From assembly GCF_038396755.1 (NCBI RefSeq), contig NZ_CP149822.1:5114001-5178000 (forward strand): 64,000 nt of DNA. Direction: 5' to 3'. Under the pieces are notes generated by a model that worked only from the letters and a program-made list of their open reading frames with translations, made no database searches and was not told the DNA's origin. The position numbers and the translations under genes are program-made. Source of the DNA: Chitinophaga pollutisoli (GTDB lineage Bacteria; Bacteroidota; Bacteroidia; Chitinophagales; Chitinophagaceae). This document shows positions 17,205 through 25,318 of this stretch, in pieces (the first letter of the stretch is position 1; every line of letters begins with the position of its first letter).

Positions 17205-17356
17205 GTATGGTTACGGCAGGGTTACGGCAGGGTTATGGCAGAGTTACGATATGGAAAACGCAGGGATAACGCATCCAGGGACATACAGTAACCCTACTGT
17301 TACTGTACTGTATCCCTACTGTATCCCTACTGTAACTGTACTGTATCTATGCTGTA
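17205..17356. repeat. Low-complexity short repeats
   Basis: Two blocks of short imperfect repeats: TTACGGCAGGG-like units (about 17210-17245) and TACTGTATCCC/TACTGTAAC-like units (about 17284-17352), with a small inverted repeat ACAGTAAC / GTTACTGT (about 17285-17306). The 100-codon open frame across it is made of repeat residues and is not considered a gene. Confidence 0.5.
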
Positions 17357-17405
17357 AATTGCCTGTGGATATGGCGTAAAATACCCCTTTATGCCTGAAA
17401 AGCAC

Positions 17406-17435
17406 ACCGGCAGGAAGATTCCTGCCGGTTTTTTT
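17406..17435 (+). terminator. Terminator-like hairpin 2 of the CCGGCAGG family
   Basis: A perfect 10-bp stem (ACCGGCAGGA / TCCTGCCGGT) with loop AGAT is followed by seven T residues. No gene lies within 500 bp upstream on this strand, so a small non-coding transcript could end here. Confidence 0.75.
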
Positions 17436-17554
17436 CGTCGTTACGGTTTAAGACCCAATAACGGGATTTGATGTTTTCGCAAGCCTTGAAAAGTTCGCGG
17501 GTTTGCTCAGTTTTGCGAATCGGTTTATATCTGGAAACACTTCTCTAAATAGTA

Positions 17555-17584
17555 CCGGCAGGCATTGCGCCTGCCGGATTTTTT
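17555..17584 (+). terminator. Terminator-like hairpin 3 of the CCGGCAGG family
   Basis: A perfect 9-bp stem (CCGGCAGGC / GCCTGCCGG) with loop ATTGC is followed by A and six T residues. It is the third such structure in 450 bp with no gene between them. Confidence 0.7.
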
Positions 17585-17667
17585 GATGGCTACCTTCCTT
17601 ACGTTTTACAAATCCTTTCTTGCGGTAATGACCTGCCGGGAATTTACAAGGGCAATTTTGCGGAAAA

Positions 17668-17689
17668 CCGGCAGGCAAACGCCTGCCGG
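17668..17689 (-). terminator. Hairpin 4 of the CCGGCAGG family, probable terminator of the bestrophin gene
   Basis: A perfect 9-bp stem (CCGGCAGGC / GCCTGCCGG) with loop AAAC. Read on the minus strand it is followed by TTTT and lies 26 bp past the stop codon of the bestrophin gene. Confidence 0.65.
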
Positions 17690-17714
17690 ACCTTGATTCT
17701 ATATGACTGCATGC

Positions 17715-18638
17715 TTAAAGGATGTAATAATCGGCTGTTTCTTCCTGCGGCGCCAGTTCGGTATCCACCGGCATGATGTCCTCTTCGGAGATCTGTAACA
17801 GGTCGCGTTCCACTTTGCGCGCGATGGTGGTCATCGGCGTGTCGGTAGGTTTGTTTTCGAACGGGTCCTGCAGGTTGATGGCCATTTTCTCGATCAGGAG
17901 GAAAGATGCTGAGATAGCGGCTACAAGCGGTACTTCCACGATACCCAGCGAGTCGATCAGTGCGAATGGCAGAAGGAGAATGAAAAATATTACGGCAAAA
18001 TGGGTATAGAGAGAATAGGTGGCCGGAAAAACGGTGTTTTTGATCCGTTCGCACTTGCCCATGGCGTCGCAGAGGCGCGTGAGGGTGCGGTCCAGCTCGA
18101 TTTGCTGGTATGGATTGAGCCATTCCTGCTGCAGTGCGTATTTGATATCGCGGCTATGCAGCTGGAGGATGCCGGCGGGTACGTTATCGTACTTCGCCAG
18201 GTGGTTCAGTTCCCTGCGGGAGAGGAGCCGCTCCAGGCCGCGCAGGGGATCCTTCTTGCGGAGGCTTTGGCCCAGCGCGTAGTTCCAGGCGATCTGCCTT
18301 TTGATGAAATGCTGGCGGAAGTGGCGGAATTCTTCCGAGTCGTCGCCGTCAACGATCGACATCATCTGTCTTGCGAGCGAGCGTGAATCGTTGACGATGG
18401 CGCCCCAGATCGTTCTGGCTTCCCACCAGCGGTCGTATGCCTGGTTGGAGCGGAAGGCGAGGAGCAGTGATAATACGGTGCCCAGTACCATCGGGACCGA
18501 CAGCGGGATGGATATTTCCTTGATCCCATATTGGTAGTACAGCATATTGATAATAAGCGTGTACACCGTAACGGCGAGTATTTCGTATTTAATCTTTCCG
18601 AAGATGTACCCTAACGGAATTCCTTTCTTCAGTAACAT
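17715..18638 (-). CDS. Bestrophin-family ion channel
   Basis: A 307-residue membrane protein of the bacterial bestrophin (UPF0187/YneE) family, which form pentameric ion channels in the inner membrane. It shows the N-terminal helix pair (YEILAVTVYTLIINMLYY, then VPMVLGTVLSLLLAFRSNQ) and the family signature RSNQAYDRWWEARTIWGAI. Later come the neck helices, FILLLPFALIDSLG and the conserved INLQDPFENKPTDTPM loop. The length is normal. The Usp-like gene is 22 bp upstream on the same strand, so the two form an operon. Confidence 0.92.
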   Translation of the reverse strand: MLLKKGIPLGYIFGKIKYEILAVTVYTLIINMLYYQYGIKEISIPLSVPMVLGTVLSLLLAFRSNQAYDRWWEARTIWGAIVNDSRSLARQMMSIVDGDDSEEFRHFRQHFIKRQIAWNYALGQSLRKKDPLRGLERLLSRRELNHLAKYDNVPAGILQLHSRDIKYALQQEWLNPYQQIELDRTLTRLCDAMGKCERIKNTVFPATYSLYTHFAVIFFILLLPFALIDSLGIVEVPLVAAISASFLLIEKMAINLQDPFENKPTDTPMTTIARKVERDLLQISEEDIMPVDTELAPQEETADYYIL

Positions 18639-18659
18639 ACGCTGTGTTTTTTAGGTGAG

Positions 18660-19142
18660 TCATACCTGCACGCCGAGCAGGGCAGAGATGGAAGCCGGAG
18701 CGGTTACCACCTGCCTGGGCGCCGTAAGCCTGAGCTTGGAAACGGGCAGTTTCGTGTGGCGGAACAGGCTTTCGGGGTTGTAGCTGTTTTCGCCGGCATG
18801 ATGATAATGCAATTGATCGGGAACGGCGATGCGGTCTATTTCGTGGGCGCGGATGAAATTGCGGAGCGCAGGGGCGGTGGTGCCGTAAAAGAATTCCACG
18901 TTGATCTGGCTGAAAGCCTGGGAATAGCGGTTCTTCATTACTTCGCAGGCTTCCCGGAAATCGTCCGGAACGGAAACGTAGCGGTGGCTGCGGCTGAAGG
19001 GCCAGCAATCGAGCAGGGAGTCGGGCAGGCGGAGCGCATGCATGAGCGTGATGCGCACGGGGCCTTCGGTTTGGGTTGCCAGGTGATGAAGATAGCTCAG
19101 CGAACGGATGCTGAGATCGGTAGGAATCATGACGTTTTGCAT
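18660..19142 (-). CDS. Universal-stress-protein-like protein
   Basis: A 160-residue protein that starts like UspA proteins (NVMIPTDLSIRSLSYLHHL, then ITLMHALRLPDS) and has the alternating beta/alpha pattern of one Usp domain up to IDRIAVPDQLHYHH. The classical GxxGxxxxxxxG(S/T) nucleotide-binding end is not obvious, so it may be a non-ATP-binding or divergent member. It precedes bestrophin in a two-gene unit and diverges from a two-component system across a 185-bp gap with phased repeats. The name rests on fold pattern only. Confidence 0.6.
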   Translation of the reverse strand: MQNVMIPTDLSIRSLSYLHHLATQTEGPVRITLMHALRLPDSLLDCWPFSRSHRYVSVPDDFREACEVMKNRYSQAFSQINVEFFYGTTAPALRNFIRAHEIDRIAVPDQLHYHHAGENSYNPESLFRHTKLPVSKLRLTAPRQVVTAPASISALLGVQV

Positions 19143-19198
19143 ACGGTTTGTTTTGAAAGCAAAACTATGGCGGGGTGGTTAAGAAGGAGTAAATCCGG

Positions 19199-19271
19199 GA
19201 TAAGGATGTGGTGGCAATCCGGTAAGAATCTGGCGAACGCGAGGTAAGAATCCGGTAAGATTCTTTACCGG
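19199..19271 (+). promoter_or_regulatory. Phased 11-bp direct-repeat array, probable response-regulator operator
   Basis: Units related to GGTAAGAATC occur at 11-bp steps: 19199 (GATAAGGATG), 19210 (GGTGGCAATC), 19221 (GGTAAGAATC), 19232 (degenerate GGCGAACGCG), 19243 (GGTAAGAATC) and 19254 (GGTAAGATTC). An inverted TTACCGG follows at 19265-19271. Tandem sites repeating once per helical turn are typical of OmpR/PhoB-type regulators, and one is encoded 57 bp downstream. Confidence 0.65.
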
Positions 19272-19297
19272 CAGGAGGTTTTACGGTCTTCAGCCCT

Positions 19298-19305
19298 TAT
19301 TTTTG
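19298..19305 (+). promoter_or_regulatory. Bacteroidota -7 promoter element for the two-component operon
   Basis: TATTTTTG matches the TAnnTTTG consensus and lies 23 bp before the start codon of the response regulator, just downstream of the repeat array. No clear -33 TTTG is present, which would fit an activator-dependent promoter. Confidence 0.5.
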
Positions 19306-19327
19306 AAAGGATCAAGATGCATGCAGT

Positions 19328-20041
19328 ATGAGAATTTTGCTAGTTGAAGATGAGCCGGCGGTGGTTTCGGTGATTTCAAGGGGATTGACGGAGTCGGGAT
19401 ATGAAGTGAGCGTGGCGCCGGACGGGCTGCTGGGCCTGGAAATGTCGCGGAGCAACGATTTCTCGCTCATTATCCTCGACGTGATGCTGCCCGGGATGAA
19501 CGGGATCGAAGTTTGCCGGCAAATCCGCGCGGAGAAGAACGGAACCCCCATTCTCATGCTCACCGCCCTTTCCACAATCGATAACGTGGTGATGGGGCTG
19601 GATTCCGGGGCGGACGATTATCTCACCAAACCGTATAAATTCCAGGAACTGGAAGCCCGCATCCGCTCGCTCGTCAGAAGGCAGGGAAACGGCGTGCAAA
19701 CCAAGGCAGCTCCCCGCAGCGCCAACATCCTGCGCCTGGGCGACCTCATCCTCAATACCGATACCCGTCAGGCGAGCCGTAACAACCGTATCTTCACCCT
19801 CACGGCTACTGAATACCGCCTGCTCGAATACCTGCTGTCCAACCCGCGGAAAGTGCTCTCCAGGGCCGAAATCCTCGAGCATGTCTGGGGTATCGACTTC
19901 AACATGAATACCAAAGTAGTAGACGTTTATATTAATTACCTCCGCAAGAAAATCAATAAGGAATCCGAACCGGAGATGATCCACACGATCGTGGGGCATG
20001 GGTATATGTTAAAAGAAAACGTCACCGATGAAGATCAGTAA
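19328..20041 (+). CDS. OmpR-family response regulator
   Basis: A 237-residue regulator: a receiver domain with acidic pocket Glu7-Asp8, phospho-acceptor Asp51 (IILDVMLPG) and the conserved Lys in YLTKPYKFQE. A winged-helix DNA-binding domain follows (FTLTATEYRLLEYLLSNPRK, then VVDVYINYLRKKI). It overlaps the histidine kinase gene by 14 bp, so the two are translationally coupled. The repeat array upstream suggests autoregulation and perhaps control of the divergent Usp/bestrophin pair. Confidence 0.95.
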   Translation: MRILLVEDEPAVVSVISRGLTESGYEVSVAPDGLLGLEMSRSNDFSLIILDVMLPGMNGIEVCRQIRAEKNGTPILMLTALSTIDNVVMGLDSGADDYLTKPYKFQELEARIRSLVRRQGNGVQTKAAPRSANILRLGDLILNTDTRQASRNNRIFTLTATEYRLLEYLLSNPRKVLSRAEILEHVWGIDFNMNTKVVDVYINYLRKKINKESEPEMIHTIVGHGYMLKENVTDEDQ

Positions 20042-21404
20042 CAAAATCATGCTCCTGTTCTCGGTGCTGACTTTCTCCATCATTCTATTGATGAGCTTTT
20101 TCGTGTATTACCTGGCCAACCGCTATTCTTTCGGGGATTTCTACAAACGCCTGGAGATCCGCGCCTACCTGACCGCCAACGCGGCGTATCCGCCCAATGG
20201 TACGGATACGACGGCGTATAACATCATCCGCGACCGCCACCTCGAAAAACTGCCTTCGGAAGAGGAATACATTATTCCGGTGGAATATGCGGCCGGGAGG
20301 TTCGTGCGCCCCGCCAGGCCCAACCTGCCCTACGCCTTTTACGATGAAGTTGTGCGCCAGGGGCACAATACCTACCGTTATAAAGAACGCTTTTTCGCCG
20401 GGATCCTCATCTCACATGGCGGCGGGCGGAGCATCGTGGTCGTTTCCGCCGTGAACGAATACCGCGGGCAATACATGGCCGAGCTGCGCAAGATCCTGGT
20501 CATCTGCTTCGCCGTGGCCGCCGCACTGATCGTGGGGGCGGGGGTATTCTTCTCCCAATACATCCTGGCGCCAGTGCATCATATCATGCAACAGGTGAAA
20601 AGCATCAGCTCCAATAATCTTCACCTCCGCGTTAGCACCAAAGCGGGGCAGGACGGGCAGGATGAAGTAGGGGAACTGGCGGGAACCTTCAACAATATGC
20701 TCGACCGGCTGGAAACGGCTTTCGAAACGCAGAACAATTTCGTCAGCAATGCCTCCCACGAACTGGGGACCCCGCTCACCGCCATTATCGGGGAAGCCGA
20801 GCTGGCCCTCCGCGGCGAGCGCGACAACGAAAGCCTCCGCGCTTCCATCTCCCGCATGCTCACCGAAGCCGAACGCCTCAACCACATCACCCGCAGCCTC
20901 CTCCAGCTCGCCCAGACCGGGTTCGACGGAAAGAAGCAACATTGGGAGCTCATCCGGACCGACGAGCTGCTGTTTGCCGTCAAGCAAATGACCGATAGGC
21001 TCAGTCCCAACAACCACGTTTCCATCGATTACAGTCTTTTCCCCGAAGAGGAAGACAAAATGAGCATCATGGGTAATTTTCAGCTGCTGGAGCTGGCTAT
21101 CACCAATATCGTGACCAATGCCATCAAATATTCCAGCAACCAACCGGTTTCCCTGGCGCTGGCGGCGACCGATACCAAAAATATCGTGATCGTGAAAGAC
21201 AACGGCATCGGGATCCCCGCGCAGGATTTGCCCTATATTTTCAGTCCGTTTTTCCGCGCCAGCAACACCAGCCGGTTCGAAGGGTACGGCATCGGCCTGC
21301 CGCTTACCAACACCATCATCCGGATGCACAAGGGCGAGATCATCGTGGAAAGCCGGATGAACGAGGGTACTGAAATCAGGGTGGTATTGCCTTCCGTGGG
21401 ATAA
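20028..21404 (+). CDS. Sensor histidine kinase (HAMP-HisKA-HATPase)
   Basis: A 458-residue membrane kinase. Helix 1 is at about 7-27, a ~120-residue periplasmic sensor follows, helix 2 is at about 157-177 and then comes a HAMP linker. The HisKA domain has the phospho-acceptor His244 in NASHELGTPLTAI. The HATPase_c domain shows an N box (ITNIVTNAIKYS), a G1 box (VKDNGIGIP) and a G2 region (FEGYGIGLPLTNTI). It is the partner of the overlapping response regulator. The architecture is like CusS/QseC, but nothing in the sensor identifies the signal. Confidence 0.94.
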   Translation: MKISNKIMLLFSVLTFSIILLMSFFVYYLANRYSFGDFYKRLEIRAYLTANAAYPPNGTDTTAYNIIRDRHLEKLPSEEEYIIPVEYAAGRFVRPARPNLPYAFYDEVVRQGHNTYRYKERFFAGILISHGGGRSIVVVSAVNEYRGQYMAELRKILVICFAVAAALIVGAGVFFSQYILAPVHHIMQQVKSISSNNLHLRVSTKAGQDGQDEVGELAGTFNNMLDRLETAFETQNNFVSNASHELGTPLTAIIGEAELALRGERDNESLRASISRMLTEAERLNHITRSLLQLAQTGFDGKKQHWELIRTDELLFAVKQMTDRLSPNNHVSIDYSLFPEEEDKMSIMGNFQLLELAITNIVTNAIKYSSNQPVSLALAATDTKNIVIVKDNGIGIPAQDLPYIFSPFFRASNTSRFEGYGIGLPLTNTIIRMHKGEIIVESRMNEGTEIRVVLPSVG

Positions 21405-21491
21405 ATGGGGGCTGCGCCTTTCATCAAAAGTTATCAGACTTTTCTCCGGCGATGCGTATATTGTTTTCGAACAATGAAATAGCTCCCGATT

Positions 21492-23933
21492 ATGCGTATT
21501 CTTCGATTTTTCATGCAGGGCATGTTTTTGCTGCCCTGTGTTGCTGCCGTGGCGCAGGAAACATGGCAATTCCGCGATGCCCTGTTCGTAGGCAGCCCGC
21601 AGCGGTACGGCCGCGAAGCCATCTATACCGATCCCCTGGCTTACCGCCTTTACACCCACACGCTGAAAGCCCCGAAAAACGGAGACGCTTTCGACGATAA
21701 GCAGTCTTGGCAGGCGGTTACGGCCGACAGCGCCCATCGCCTTTTCCGCCGTGGCGGTGGAAGGGGCAGTTTCGGGCGGGGCGGGTATTTTTACCTGACT
21801 TATCATTCTGACAAGGCGCGTACGGCGCTGCTCAACATCCGTGGGAACAGCGGGCTGTACTTCAACGGCGAGCCGCATACCGGCGACCCTTACAATGCGG
21901 GCTGGCTCTACATCCCGGTGAGCCTGAAAAAAGGCCTGAACGAACTGTACGTGCGCGGCGGCATGATCACGGCCAGCCTCAGCTTCCCGGAAAGTCCGGT
22001 ACACCTGCAGGCGGCGGATGCTACCTTGCCCCATATTATCGCCGGTAGCGGAGCGGATACTTTGCAGGGTGCTTTGGTAGTGATCAACGGCTCGGCCGGG
22101 GCAACCCGGCAATTGCGGCTCCGGGCAGTGATCGATGGTAAGGAAGTGGTGACGGATGTACCGGCGGTGCCGCAGATGTCGTCCCGCAAAGTGCCTTTCT
22201 CGTTTATCGCGCCGGTTGTGGATGCGCCTGGAAAGGTAGAATGCGTGGTGACGTTGCTGGATAGAAACAAGGTGCTCGACGAAACGAAGATCATGGTGGA
22301 AGCCGTGGCGAAAGGCGCGCAATACAGCCGGACCTTCACCAGCGCGATCGACGGCAGCCTGCAATATTATGCAGTGGCGCCCCAGGTGGGAGGTCCGCGG
22401 AAAGGGCAGGCGCTGTTTTTGTCGGTGCACGGAGCCGGCGTCGAAGCGATCGGGCAGGCGAGAGCTTACCAGCCGAAAGATTGGGGAACGCTGGTGGCGG
22501 CGACGAACCGCCGGCCGAGGGGTTTTAACTGGGAAGACTGGGGAAGGATCGACGCCCTGGAGGTATTGGCCATCGCGCGCAAATCCTTCGAGCCGGACCC
22601 GCAGCAGATATACCTGACCGGCCACTCGATGGGCGGTCACGGAACCTGGTTCCTGGGCGCCACGTACCCTGCCAGCTGGGCGGCCATTGCGCCGAGCGCA
22701 GGGTATCCTACCCTGAAGGGATATGGCTCGGCAGACGGTCTCGTGCCAGACAGCAGCAATGACCCGATGGAGAAAATGTTGCTGCGTGCCGGCAATCAGA
22801 GCGATGTGATCAAGCTGGCGCAGAATTACAAGCCGCTGGGCGTATATATTTTCCATGGGGATGCGGACCGCGTGGTGTCTGTGGACTATGCCCGGCAAAT
22901 GCGTACACTGCTGGGCGGGTTCCATCCCGATTTCGCGTATAACGAATATCCCGGTGGGGAACATTGGTTTGGAGATATCAGCGTCGACTGGCAGCCGATC
23001 TTTGATTTTTTCCGGTGGCGCAAACGCCCGGTGGATTCCGCCGTTAATGTGATCGATTTCATCACCGCCAACCCCGGCATCTCCGACGCGTACCGCTGGG
23101 CCTCCGTGTACCAGCAGGAACATCCCCTGCAATACAGCCGCATCCGGCTGAAGCGCAACCGGCAGGCGGCTATCATCCAGGGGCAAACGGAGAACGTTCG
23201 CCTGCTGAAGCTGGATCTCGGCGACTTCCCGGCGGGATCGGAACTGACAATGCAGCTGGATGGTTCGGAAGTGAAGGTCCGAGCGGCTTCGCAACCGGTA
23301 TTTTTGTTGCGGAAGGAGGGCGGCTGGCAGCTTTCCGGCCAGCCTTCCCCGGCGGAAAAGGGGCCGCACCGCTACGGTACGCTGAAGGATGCGTTCAACC
23401 ACCGCATGGTGTTTGTGTATAGCACTGCGGGAACGGCGGAAGAGAACGCCTGGAGTTTCAATAAAGCGCGGTACGATGCGGAAACCTGGTATTACCGCGG
23501 CAATGGGGCCGTCGACATCATTGCGGACAAAGATTACAAAACGGAACTGTACCGCGACAGGGGAGTGATCATTTACGGTAATAAATCCACCAACAAAGCC
23601 TGGGACCTGTTGTTGTCAGGTGCGCCGCTGCAGATTTCCAGGGATAAGATTACCGCCGGCGGCAACACCTGGACGGGCCCATCGCTGAGCGCATCTTTCG
23701 TTTGGCCGTTGCCGGGATCAGCGGTGGCCTCGGTGGGAGTTGTGGGCGGAAGCGGCATCACGGGTATGAAGGCAGCCTATGCCAACCAGTATTTCGCCGG
23801 TGCGAGCGGGTTCCCGGATTACATGGTCTATGATGCGGCGATGATGCTTTCCGGTGCGGATGGTGTGAAGCTGGCGGGCTTTTTTGATAACGCCTGGCAG
23901 TTGACGGACGCGCACAGTGTAAAGAAAGACTAA
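21492..23933 (+). CDS. Secreted prolyl-oligopeptidase/PHB-depolymerase-like serine hydrolase
   Basis: An 813-residue protein with an N-terminal signal peptide (LPCVAAVAQ cleavage region). A beta-rich N-terminal region (about 30-280) precedes an alpha/beta-hydrolase domain (about 285-520). Its nucleophile is Ser379 in GHSMGGHGTW, a likely acid is in YIFHGDADRVVS and a likely His is in YPGGEHWFGD. A C-terminal region of about 290 residues has no family I recognise. It resembles large secreted peptidases or esterases of Bacteroidota. It follows the two-component genes by 87 bp and ends at a strong terminator. The substrate is unknown. Confidence 0.8.
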   Translation: MRILRFFMQGMFLLPCVAAVAQETWQFRDALFVGSPQRYGREAIYTDPLAYRLYTHTLKAPKNGDAFDDKQSWQAVTADSAHRLFRRGGGRGSFGRGGYFYLTYHSDKARTALLNIRGNSGLYFNGEPHTGDPYNAGWLYIPVSLKKGLNELYVRGGMITASLSFPESPVHLQAADATLPHIIAGSGADTLQGALVVINGSAGATRQLRLRAVIDGKEVVTDVPAVPQMSSRKVPFSFIAPVVDAPGKVECVVTLLDRNKVLDETKIMVEAVAKGAQYSRTFTSAIDGSLQYYAVAPQVGGPRKGQALFLSVHGAGVEAIGQARAYQPKDWGTLVAATNRRPRGFNWEDWGRIDALEVLAIARKSFEPDPQQIYLTGHSMGGHGTWFLGATYPASWAAIAPSAGYPTLKGYGSADGLVPDSSNDPMEKMLLRAGNQSDVIKLAQNYKPLGVYIFHGDADRVVSVDYARQMRTLLGGFHPDFAYNEYPGGEHWFGDISVDWQPIFDFFRWRKRPVDSAVNVIDFITANPGISDAYRWASVYQQEHPLQYSRIRLKRNRQAAIIQGQTENVRLLKLDLGDFPAGSELTMQLDGSEVKVRAASQPVFLLRKEGGWQLSGQPSPAEKGPHRYGTLKDAFNHRMVFVYSTAGTAEENAWSFNKARYDAETWYYRGNGAVDIIADKDYKTELYRDRGVIIYGNKSTNKAWDLLLSGAPLQISRDKITAGGNTWTGPSLSASFVWPLPGSAVASVGVVGGSGITGMKAAYANQYFAGASGFPDYMVYDAAMMLSGADGVKLAGFFDNAWQLTDAHSVKKD

Positions 23934-23955
23934 ATCGTTTTTACATGGGGATATA

Positions 23956-23989
23956 GAATGCCGGTGCTTTGCGCCGGCATTCATTTTTT
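23956..23989 (+). terminator. Intrinsic terminator after the serine hydrolase
   Basis: A 12-bp stem with one G-T pair (GAATGCCGGTGC / GCGCCGGCATTC) and a three-T loop is followed by A and six T residues, 20 bp after the stop codon. Confidence 0.9.
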
Positions 23990-24061
23990 GTAGAACCGGC
24001 GCAAAACAATTCCCGGTAAAAAAAGTTTTGTTTAATTGCTGCGGAGTTTTACTTTTGCGGC

Positions 24062-24146
24062 GGAGGAATGGCAGAGCGGTCGATTGCGGCAGTCTTGAAA
24101 ACTGTTGACTGTAACAGGTCCGGGGGTTCGAATCCCTCTTCCTCCG
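24062..24146 (+). tRNA. tRNA-Ser (anticodon TGA)
   Basis: A cloverleaf with acceptor GGAGGAA / TTCCTCC, anticodon loop CTTGAAA with TGA, a long variable arm as in serine tRNAs, T-loop GGTTCGAATCC and discriminator G. CCA is not encoded. Confidence 0.96.
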
Positions 24147-24246
24147 CAGATATTTCCCGGAAATTTCCCGGGATTTTTTGTTTGTGCATAGTATTGTTAT
24201 TGCCCGAGTTTATTAATTTCCGTTAGCCCAAAGAAATCCTCCTACT

Positions 24247-25011
24247 ATGAAATTATATTTCACTTTTTACCCCGAAACGCACAATTACTGGCCGGTTTAC
24301 GATGCGATCAAGAAGTTTTACCCGATTGGCTTGCATCCCAATGATTCCCTGTATTCCACGTATAAAGGACGAAAGATGCTAGGGGATATCCTCGTAGAAC
24401 GCGTACATGATCCTGTACAGTTTAAAGAATTTTCTGGGTTCTCTGATAAGGTGGGTGCCGCGATGGGATGCGAAGTAATCGGTTGGACATTCGGGCAGGA
24501 GCCATCCCTGGCCTTCGAAGTCATCCTCGAAAAAATCGAGCAGCGGCCGGTATCATACGCGAGGAAGTTGTATTTCGCCAAAAGCCTTTTAGGTGATTTC
24601 TATACGATCTATGGACTGGAAACGACGACCGTCTGGAAGGAAGACGGCGAGCGCCCCCAGCAATACAGGTCCGATAATGTCATCACCGTTTCCCCGATCG
24701 CTGAATTCCGCGAACCGTTTTTGGCCCTGAAACAACTGGTGAACGAACATTTTCCTCATCATAAACAGGTTCCGTTTGGCATACTGCGTATGGTTATGCC
24801 CGGACTGCACACTCCGTTTGACGGATTGAATGAAAGCACAGTATTTCACGCCCTTTTCAGTCAGCATTACGACGCAAAGCATCCCTTCAGGGAGCTGGGC
24901 GATATGAATTATGCTGCGGATGAATGGTTGAAGGAAGGCGTGACGCTTGAGGACGCGGCGAGGGTGCAGGACCGGTGGGTAGCAAGAAATCCTTTTCCCG
25001 ACGCGGAGTAA
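24247..25011 (+). CDS. Unrecognised protein between two serine tRNAs
   Basis: A 254-residue soluble-looking protein without signal peptide or membrane helix. It starts MKLYFTFYPETHNYWPVYDA and is rich in aromatic residues. I do not recognise a domain or catalytic motif. The C-terminal part (HPFRELGDMNYAADEWLK) is helical and acidic. It is flanked by tRNA-Ser(TGA) 100 bp upstream and tRNA-Ser(CGA) 147 bp downstream. Its codon use is slightly less GC-ended than that of the neighbours, which could mark an acquired cargo gene, but no integrase is present. Confidence 0.7.
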   Translation: MKLYFTFYPETHNYWPVYDAIKKFYPIGLHPNDSLYSTYKGRKMLGDILVERVHDPVQFKEFSGFSDKVGAAMGCEVIGWTFGQEPSLAFEVILEKIEQRPVSYARKLYFAKSLLGDFYTIYGLETTTVWKEDGERPQQYRSDNVITVSPIAEFREPFLALKQLVNEHFPHHKQVPFGILRMVMPGLHTPFDGLNESTVFHALFSQHYDAKHPFRELGDMNYAADEWLKEGVTLEDAARVQDRWVARNPFPDAE

Positions 25012-25158
25012 TTCCGGAAAAAAGTTTGTGGAATCCGTCCAGATGTATACATTTGCGCCCGGTATATTGGAAATTATCCCTGCTTTTAATCGAAAAAATG
25101 GCCCTGTAAACGCAGCGGCTTTCGGGAAAATCAAGATTTCAGTAAACCCGCACATAAC

Positions 25159-25245
25159 GGAGAGGTGTCAGAGAGGTCGAATGTGCCTGACTCGAAATCA
25201 GGTGTACTGTCAAAGGTACCGGGGGTTCGAATCCCTCCCTCTCCG
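25159..25245 (+). tRNA. tRNA-Ser (anticodon CGA)
   Basis: A cloverleaf with acceptor GGAGAGG / CCTCTCC, anticodon loop CTCGAAA with CGA, a long variable arm, T-loop GGTTCGAATCC and discriminator G. CCA is not encoded. Confidence 0.96.
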
Positions 25246-25318
25246 CTGATTGTAAATTATAAGGAAAAGGCGCTGTAAATGAAGAGTTTATGGCGCTTTT
25301 GTTGTTTTTTTGTTCCCC

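Noticed and set aside
17077..17379. 100-codon open frame in the gene-free region
   Set aside because: Most of it encodes short DNA repeats and it spans a terminator hairpin; it has no plausible protein features.
17111..17689. CRISPR array
   Set aside because: The recurring CCGGCAGG units are palindromic hairpins at irregular spacing with T-tracts; there is no regular repeat-spacer pattern and no cas gene.
20412..23402. 996-codon open frame on the minus strand
   Set aside because: It lies antisense to the histidine kinase and the serine hydrolase, spans their junction, and has low-complexity His/Arg-rich residues without any domain. Long antisense frames arise from the GC-ending codons of the real genes.
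24062..25245. Integrated mobile element at the serine tRNAs
   Set aside because: No integrase, transposase or duplicated tRNA end was found between or next to the two tRNA genes.
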